Shown here piece after piece: positions 8,114 through 12,027 of a stretch of 12,027 bases of DNA (position 1 is the first letter of the stretch; every line of letters begins with the position of its first letter). The stretch comes from an uncultured Gemmatimonadota bacterium (GTDB lineage Bacteria; Gemmatimonadota; Gemmatimonadetes; Gemmatimonadales; GWC2-71-9): contig CAMPKP010000112.1 of assembly GCA_946887295.1 (NCBI GenBank), positions 1 through 12,027 on the forward strand, given 5' to 3'. Under the pieces are notes generated by a model that ran no database searches, was not told where the DNA came from, and saw only the letters and a program-made list of their open reading frames with translations. A program made the translations under genes and the position numbers.

Positions 8114-8159
8114 AACATAGGACCCGGGCGCCGGTTCAGCCAGCATCCGGCCGGGGTCC
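8114..8159 (-). promoter_or_regulatory. Imperfect inverted repeat and possible -10 box upstream of the kinase
   Basis: In the 87-nt gap before the kinase, GGACCC (8159-8154, minus strand) pairs with GGGTCC (8125-8120). Further, imperfect GC pairing continues inward. TATGTT (8119-8114) follows directly and matches 4 of 6 bases of the -10 consensus, 28 nt before the start codon at 8085. The repeat could end the DUF4126 transcript or be an operator over a kinase promoter. I see no good -35 box, so the kinase may instead be read through from the upstream genes. Confidence 0.3.
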
Positions 8160-8172
8160 CCCTGCCGAAGGG

Positions 8173-8667
8173 TCAGGATGCGGAGGCGGCGATCAGCAGC
8201 GCTCCGCCGACGGCGACGGTGTCCTCCGCGATCGCCACGACGTAATCGGGCAGCTCGAGCGCACGCACCAGACGGGTGCGGGCCCTGTAGCCTGCCAGCG
8301 TGCCCACGACGCCGCCGATTCCTCCCAGGACGGCGCCGGCGAGCAGAGATCCTCCGGTGCCCGCGGTGAGGGCCGCGCCGGCGAGCCCGCCGGTCGCGAT
8401 CCGCGCCGCGAACGGTCCCGGGTCGGTTCTGTTGGGGGTCCTGGGCAGTTTGTCCGCCACCAGCTCCAGCAGCATGAAGGCGGTCAGGAGCCAGACGGCG
8501 ATCGTCGAGCCGAGGAAGGCGAGCGGTGTTCCGTCGAGGCGCAGCCAGCCGAGGCGGGCTGCCCATGCGACGATCGCCGGCGGCGTCATCGAGCGGAGGC
8601 CGGCGATGACGCCGATGGCGAAGGCGAACACCAGGAGCAGCACTCCGATTCCGTCTCCCTCGCTCAT
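8173..8667 (-). CDS. DUF4126 family membrane protein
   Basis: A 164-aa integral membrane protein with about four hydrophobic segments (roughly residues 7-24, 48-68, 92-123 and 143-162). Features typical of DUF4126 proteins are visible: GLRSMTPPA (23-31) after the first helix, ELVADKLPRTPNRT (68-81), the glycine-zipper-like GAVLGGIGGVVGTLAGYRAR (111-130) and AEDTVAVGG (147-155). The biochemical function of the family is unknown. I chose the ATG at 8667 (MSEGDG), which overlaps the stop of the esterase-family gene as ATGA, the mark of translational coupling. The frame extends upstream to 8709, but that adds a polar leader lying inside the coupled gene. It probably shares an operon with the esterase-family gene, so both may act in one envelope or stress function. 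That link is inference. Confidence 0.85.
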   Translation of the reverse strand: MSEGDGIGVLLLVFAFAIGVIAGLRSMTPPAIVAWAARLGWLRLDGTPLAFLGSTIAVWLLTAFMLLELVADKLPRTPNRTDPGPFAARIATGGLAGAALTAGTGGSLLAGAVLGGIGGVVGTLAGYRARTRLVRALELPDYVVAIAEDTVAVGGALLIAASAS

Positions 8668-10010
8668 TGGCCGGTCGGGAAGGTCTCGGGCGGCTCGCCC
8701 GTGATCCACCCCGGCGTCAGGTCCAGCGGCTCCACGGCGGCGGTCTCGTCGAAGTGGATCACGGCGTCGAACTGCGCCGGCAGCAGTGCCTCGAAGTAGT
8801 GGCTGAGCCGCTCGGTCTCGGGCCGATAGATCACGCCGATCGCCCGCTCGAGCCCGGGCTCGCCGAGCACCGAGGCGATCCGCCCGTCACCGCGCATCGG
8901 CAGCAGCAGGTCGGGCACGTCGAGCTCGTGGAACAGCGCCTCGAAGCTGCCGGGCAACGCGGGTCGCACCCACTTCCGCTCCGCCGGGGCGCCCCAGTCC
9001 GAGGCGGCCGTCACTCTCCCGCTGTAGGTGCTGAAGCCGACCAGCAGCGCGCGCGATCCGTACCGCTCCCGGGCGAGCTGCCCCACGTTCCACTCGCCCT
9101 CGGCGCCCATGGAGGTGGCCCGGGCATCGCCGATGTGGCTGTTGTGCTCCCAGACCACGGCCCTGGTCTCTCCGCCTTTCCGGTCGAAATGGGCCAGCAG
9201 GTGGTCGAGGGTCTCTGCCATGTGCCGGTCGCGCAGGTTCCAAGACGGAACCCGGCCGCGAAACATGGTGCGGTAGTACTCCTCGGCATTCTTCACCAGC
9301 CGCGCGTTCTGCTCGGCGAAGAAGAACTCGTCCTCCGGGATCCGGCCGTTCCGCCTGGACAGCTCCGCCGCCCGCCGCTGAAGGTCCTGAAGCTGCTGCA
9401 CTACCGCGCTCTCGCATGAGGGTGCCATGCCCACCTCGGCCGCGTAGCCGTAGGCCTGGGTGTCCTCACCGAAATGATCGAAGCAGCCGTAGCGGTAGCG
9501 CGCCTGGCGCGCGGCCTCGGGATCGACGTCTTCCAGATAGCGGATCACCGCGTCGATCGAGCCGAAGAGCGAGTAGAGGTCGAGGCCGTAGAACCCCACC
9601 TTCCGCTCCCCGGGTGAGAGCGAGTCGTTGAAGTCGCGCAGCCAGGAGACGAACGCCAGCACGTCGCGATTCCGCCACATCCACCGGGGGAACCGCTCGA
9701 AGTTGCCGAGGGCTTCGGCCGCGACGGTGTCCTCGCCGGCAGCGCGGACCCAGCGGTTCACCCGGTAGGCGTCGGGCCAATCCGCCTCGACGGCCACCAC
9801 CGTGAACCCCCGCTCCTCGATCAGACGCTGGGTGATCCGGGCGCGCTCCCGGTAGAACTCGTGGGTGCCGTGGGAGGCCTCGCCCAGCAGCACGACCCGG
9901 GCATCGCCGACCATGTCGAGCAGCGGATCATAGTCGCGGCCGGCGCCTTCGAGTGGATGGGCGGCCTCGCGGAGCACTTCGGCGGGGGACACGACGGCGG
10001 TGCGGGGCAT
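8664..10010 (-). CDS. Erythromycin-esterase family protein
   Basis: This 448-aa cytoplasmic enzyme belongs to the Ere/BcR136-like hydrolase superfamily. The active-site signature is intact: LGEASHGT (E44, H47), VEADWPD (E75, D77), YGLDLYSL and WEHNSHIGDAR (H289, H292). These correspond to the His and Glu residues needed for hydrolysis in EreB and EreC. Length is normal for the family. Most chromosomal members are not proven macrolide esterases, so antibiotic resistance should not be assumed; the natural substrate is unknown. The ATG at 10010 (MPRTAVV) is chosen because AAGGAGG lies five nt before it. The ATG at 10025 in frame overlaps that ribosome site and is rejected. It is coupled by ATGA to DUF4126 and is divergent from a dienelactone-hydrolase-like gene. 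The same two families are found fused to phosphoribosyltransferase domains in other bacteria. Confidence 0.92.
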   Translation of the reverse strand: MPRTAVVSPAEVLREAAHPLEGAGRDYDPLLDMVGDARVVLLGEASHGTHEFYRERARITQRLIEERGFTVVAVEADWPDAYRVNRWVRAAGEDTVAAEALGNFERFPRWMWRNRDVLAFVSWLRDFNDSLSPGERKVGFYGLDLYSLFGSIDAVIRYLEDVDPEAARQARYRYGCFDHFGEDTQAYGYAAEVGMAPSCESAVVQQLQDLQRRAAELSRRNGRIPEDEFFFAEQNARLVKNAEEYYRTMFRGRVPSWNLRDRHMAETLDHLLAHFDRKGGETRAVVWEHNSHIGDARATSMGAEGEWNVGQLARERYGSRALLVGFSTYSGRVTAASDWGAPAERKWVRPALPGSFEALFHELDVPDLLLPMRGDGRIASVLGEPGLERAIGVIYRPETERLSHYFEALLPAQFDAVIHFDETAAVEPLDLTPGWITGEPPETFPTGQ

Positions 10011-10015
10011 GGGAA

Positions 10016-10022
10016 CCTCCTT
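10016..10022 (-). promoter_or_regulatory. Strong Shine-Dalgarno of the esterase-family gene
   Basis: AAGGAGG on the minus strand ends five nt before the ATG at 10010. This near-ideal site decides that start over the ATG at 10025, which lies just upstream of it, and predicts efficient translation. Confidence 0.88.
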
Positions 10023-10039
10023 CATCAGCCTCGAACGTC

Positions 10040-10045
10040 ATCTTA
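10040..10045 (-). promoter_or_regulatory. Candidate -10 box for the esterase-DUF4126 operon
   Basis: TAAGAT on the minus strand matches 4 of 6 bases of TATAAT, including the essential TAnnnT. Transcription would start near 10033, leaving a leader of about 23 nt that contains the strong ribosome site. The centre of the CRP-like dyad would then be 41.5 bp upstream, the usual position for class II activation. No good -35 box is seen, which suits an activator-dependent promoter. Confidence 0.35.
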
Positions 10046-10066
10046 GAGGAGGGTACCGGAGGCTGG

Positions 10067-10082
10067 TGTGAGTCGCATCACT
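10067..10082. promoter_or_regulatory. CRP-type operator in the divergent promoter region
   Basis: TGTGAGTCGCATCACT matches the CRP consensus TGTGA-N6-TCACA at 9 of its 10 defined bases. It lies midway between the divergent esterase-family and hydrolase genes. A second TGTGAGT follows at 10082-10088, and CACTGTGAGTG (10079-10089) is a further dyad, so several half-sites overlap. A CRP/FNR-family regulator binding here could control both directions. Whether the host uses this consensus is unknown. Confidence 0.5.
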
Positions 10083-10097
10083 GTGAGTGTACATACC

Positions 10098-10111
10098 GCA
10101 GGCTAGCCTGC
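10098..10111. promoter_or_regulatory. Perfect 14-bp palindrome, operator candidate
   Basis: GCAGGCTAGCCTGC is exactly self-complementary with no spacer, as expected of a DNA site for a dimeric repressor rather than an RNA hairpin. It covers TAGCCT (10104-10109), a TAnnnT box that is the best-placed -10 candidate for the hydrolase gene. A protein bound here would block that promoter. Confidence 0.4.
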
Positions 10112-10156
10112 CGGTGAATTCAGGATGGAGGCCGCAAAAGGGCCGGGAGTTTGCAA

Positions 10157-10849
10157 ATGAGTTACAGGGCAGGAGAGGACGAGCGTGACGTGCGGGTCGC
10201 CGCGGACGACATCACGCTGGAAGGCACGCTGCTCATGCCGCCCCAGGCGCAGGGCATGGTGCTCTTCGCGCACGGCAGCGGATCGAGCCGGCACAGTCCG
10301 CGGAACCGGTTCGTGGCGGAGCAGCTTCGGGAGGGCGCCCTGGGGTCGCTCCTCCTGGATCTGCTGACGGTGGAAGAGGAGGCGATCGACGAGCGGACCC
10401 TCCACCTGCGCTTCGACATCGGCCTGCTCGCCGACCGCCTGATCCACGCGATCGAATGGCTGGGGCGGCAGCCGGAGACCAGCGGGCTGCCGCTCGGCCT
10501 CTTCGGCGCGAGCACCGGTGCCGCCGCCGCCCTTCGGGCCGCGGCCGCTCGGCCGGAGGTGGTGGATGCGGTGGTTTCCCGGGGCGGCCGTCCCGACCTC
10601 GCGGGCAACGCGCTGCCGCTGGTGGAGGCGCCGACCCTGCTGATCGTGGGCGAGCGGGACGGGCAGGTGATCGAGCTCAACGAGCGGGCGATGGCGCGCA
10701 TGCGCGCCCCGGTGAGGCTGGTGATCATCCCGGGCGCCACCCACCTGTTCGAGGAACCGGGGGCGCTGGAGCGGGTGGCCCGGCTGGCGCGGGAGTGGTT
10801 CGTCCATCACCTGGTGGAGGCGCGGCGGGGAGCCGGTCGGGCCCCGTAG
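10157..10849 (+). CDS. Dienelactone-hydrolase-like alpha/beta hydrolase
   Basis: The 230-aa cytoplasmic protein has the alpha/beta-hydrolase order of motifs: an oxyanion-region FAHGSGSSRHS (37-47), a nucleophile elbow GASTGAA (S119), acid GERDG (D168) and a catalytic His in GATHLF (H196). It belongs to the DLH-like branch, but the nucleophile is Ser where classical dienelactone hydrolase has Cys. A general esterase or peptidase-like role is therefore more likely than chlorocatechol breakdown; the substrate is unknown. The ATG at 10157 is chosen because GGGAG (10145-10149) lies seven nt before it; the TTG at 10151 is too close to that site. It is divergent from the esterase-family gene and shares its 146-bp control region. 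Its stop lies four nt from the convergent RNA helicase stop. In other genomes this type is fused to a phosphoribosyltransferase; none is in view here. Confidence 0.9.
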   Translation: MSYRAGEDERDVRVAADDITLEGTLLMPPQAQGMVLFAHGSGSSRHSPRNRFVAEQLREGALGSLLLDLLTVEEEAIDERTLHLRFDIGLLADRLIHAIEWLGRQPETSGLPLGLFGASTGAAAALRAAAARPEVVDAVVSRGGRPDLAGNALPLVEAPTLLIVGERDGQVIELNERAMARMRAPVRLVIIPGATHLFEEPGALERVARLAREWFVHHLVEARRGAGRAP

Positions 10850-10853
10850 AGGC

Positions 10854-12027
10854 TCAACTCTCCTCTCGATCACGCCTCACGCTGACCCGCTTGCCCCGGA
10901 TCGTGGTGCCGCTGAGCGCGTGGATGATCTCGTCGGCGGCCTCGTCCGGCACTTCGACCACCGAGAAGCGGTCCGTGATGTCGATCGCGCCGATTCCGCG
11001 GGCGTCGATCCGGGCTTCGTTCGCGATGGCTCCCACCAGATCCTGCGGGCGTACGCCGGCGCGGCGCCCCAAGCCGATGTAGAGACGGGTCACACTCGGC
11101 GCTGCTCGCCCGCGCGGGGCACGCTTGCGGGGCGCACCCATGCGCGGCGCACCCCTGCGGGGCTTCTCGGCGGGGGGTGCCAGAGCCGGGATCTCGACTT
11201 CGCTCCTGGCACCATCGGCCTCGTGCGCAAGCTTGACGGCCGCGGTCGCGATGTCCATGACGTCGAACTCGTCCGCGAGGGACTCCACGGCCACCCGGTA
11301 GGAATCCAGGTCGCCGCCGAGCAGGATCTCGCGGAGGGTGGCGCGGGTGCTCTCCAAGCGCTGGGCCCGGAGGTCCATCACCGTGGGGACCGGCTCCACC
11401 TGGATCCTCTGCCTGGTGAGCTGCTCGATGCTGCGGAGCTGCCGGTGCTCCCGCGATTCGGCCAGGGTGATCGCCACTCCCTCCCGTCCCGCACGGCCGG
11501 TCCGGCCGATCCGATGTACGTAGGCGTCCGGCGCGGACGGCACGTCGTAGTTGATCACATGCGAGACGTGGGGGATATCGAGGCCGCGCGCGGCCACATC
11601 GGTGGCGACCAGCAGATCGGTCGAGCCGGCGCGGAACCGTCGCATCACCCGGTCGCGCTGCTCCTGGGAGATCCCGCCGTGCAGCGCCTCCGCCCGGTAG
11701 CCGCTGCCGTTGAGCGTTTCCGTCAGGCCGTCCACCTCGGTCCGGGTCCGGCAGAACACGATGGCGGACGACGGGTCCTCCATGTCCAGGATCCGGCCGA
11801 GCGCCACGGCCTTGTGCTGCCGCTGCACGATGTAGGCGACCTGGCGCACCCGGGGCGCCTCGCCCGGCGCCACCGGCTCCCGCCCGATCTTCACGTGCAC
11901 CGGGTCGCGCAGGTGGCGCCGGGCGATGGCCATGATCCTGGGCGGCATGGTGGCGGAGAAGAGCGCGGTCTGGCGCGACCCCGGTGTGGCTTCGAGGATC
12001 GCCTCGAGGTCCTCGGCGAATCCCATG
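10854..12027 (-). CDS. DEAD-box RNA helicase with DbpA-type RNA-binding domain (5' part outside the window)
   Basis: Visible are the last 390 aa of a DeaD/CsdA/DbpA-like ATP-dependent RNA helicase. The fragment opens with MGFAEDLEAIL, which in this family follows directly after the DEAD motif, so the first ATG is internal and the ATP-binding half is missing. Seen in order are SAT (24-26, motif III), an IVFCRTR segment (motif IV), ARGLDIP (146-152, motif V) and HRIGRTGR (171-178, motif VI). A basic Gly/Ala/Pro/Arg linker with pentapeptide repeats (about 288-310) and a C-terminal DbpA-like RRM-type domain (about 312-390) follow. That domain binds structured rRNA in DbpA and DeaD, so roles in ribosome assembly, cold adaptation or mRNA turnover are likely. 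The stop at 10854 is four nt from the convergent hydrolase stop, with no clear terminator between them. Confidence 0.93.
   Translation of the reverse strand, partial: MGFAEDLEAILEATPGSRQTALFSATMPPRIMAIARRHLRDPVHVKIGREPVAPGEAPRVRQVAYIVQRQHKAVALGRILDMEDPSSAIVFCRTRTEVDGLTETLNGSGYRAEALHGGISQEQRDRVMRRFRAGSTDLLVATDVAARGLDIPHVSHVINYDVPSAPDAYVHRIGRTGRAGREGVAITLAESREHRQLRSIEQLTRQRIQVEPVPTVMDLRAQRLESTRATLREILLGGDLDSYRVAVESLADEFDVMDIATAAVKLAHEADGARSEVEIPALAPPAEKPRRGAPRMGAPRKRAPRGRAAPSVTRLYIGLGRRAGVRPQDLVGAIANEARIDARGIGAIDITDRFSVVEVPDEAADEIIHALSGTTIRGKRVSVRRDREES
11116..11165 (-). repeat. Short degenerate tandem repeat in the RNA helicase linker
   Basis: Roughly 15-bp units recur at 11129-11143 and 11144-11158, with a partial unit on each side. 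In the helicase frame they encode the pentapeptides RGAPR, MGAPR and KRAPR. The stretch forms a positively charged flexible linker between the helicase core and the RNA-binding domain, which likely adds non-specific RNA contact. Such repeats vary in copy number between strains. Confidence 0.6.

Noticed and set aside
8664..10010. Macrolide resistance gene
   Set aside because: Catalytic residues fit the Ere superfamily, but most chromosomal members have no shown macrolide activity and no resistance or mobile context is present.
10011..10025. ATG at 10025 as start of the esterase-family protein
   Set aside because: The ribosome site AAGGAGG lies just after it and is ideally spaced for the ATG at 10010.
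10830..10855. Bidirectional terminator between the hydrolase and RNA helicase genes
   Set aside because: Only a 5-bp GAGCC/GGCTC pairing with a 16-nt loop and no T-run is visible.
10103..10873. 256-codon minus-strand frame opposite the hydrolase
   Set aside because: It is a shadow of the hydrolase, whose catalytic triad is intact on the plus strand, and it would cover the divergent control region.
12024..12026. ATG at the window edge as the real start of the RNA helicase
   Set aside because: The sequence from here matches the segment after the DEAD motif, so the ATP-binding half must lie beyond the window.

Overview
The window is a GC-rich bacterial chromosomal segment packed with genes. 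The host looks like a Gemmatimonadota-type or similar Gram-negative soil bacterium. The main reason is the kinase gene: a Pkn-type Ser/Thr kinase joined through one membrane helix to an extracytoplasmic TolB/FlgO-like and TPR region, with G/C-ending codons throughout. This is an inference from style, because no rRNA or marker gene is present. No tRNA, rRNA, CRISPR array, insertion sequence or phage gene was seen, and no stretch over 300 bases lacks a gene.

Layout, left to right. (1) Nt 70-3570 (+) is a large three-part nucleic-acid enzyme: a RecB/Cas4-like nuclease, a DEDD RNase H-fold exonuclease and a Upf1/Dna2-like SF1 helicase (TM0106-type). Its 3' end overlaps the convergent MFS transporter gene (3455-4756, -) by 116 bp. 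(2) A minus-strand run follows, read from right to left: an erythromycin-esterase-family protein (10010-8664), a DUF4126 membrane protein overlapping it by ATGA (8667-8173), the receptor-like kinase (8085-5263), a 117-aa unknown protein 29 nt downstream (5233-4880), and then the MFS transporter behind a perfect 14-bp-stem hairpin. (3) Divergent from the esterase-like gene is a small dienelactone-hydrolase-type alpha/beta hydrolase (10157-10849, +). (4) At the right edge, convergent with the hydrolase, is the 3' part of a DEAD-box RNA helicase with a DbpA-type RNA-binding domain (10854 to beyond 12027, -).

How the genes may work together. The esterase-like and DLH-like proteins share a divergent promoter region of 146 bp. 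It holds a near-consensus CRP-type dyad and a perfect 14-bp palindrome. These two families recur together elsewhere, each fused to phosphoribosyltransferase domains, for example in the hypoxia regulon of Mycobacterium tuberculosis. A co-regulated stress module is therefore plausible. The kinase and the 117-aa protein are probably translated from one message, so the small protein is a candidate partner or substrate.

The most notable signals are the CRP-like/palindrome control region, the reciprocal codon-bias switch in the convergent overlap at 3455-3570, the kinase plus small-protein pair, and the orphan nuclease-exonuclease-helicase fusion. I did not find a clearly new multi-gene system.
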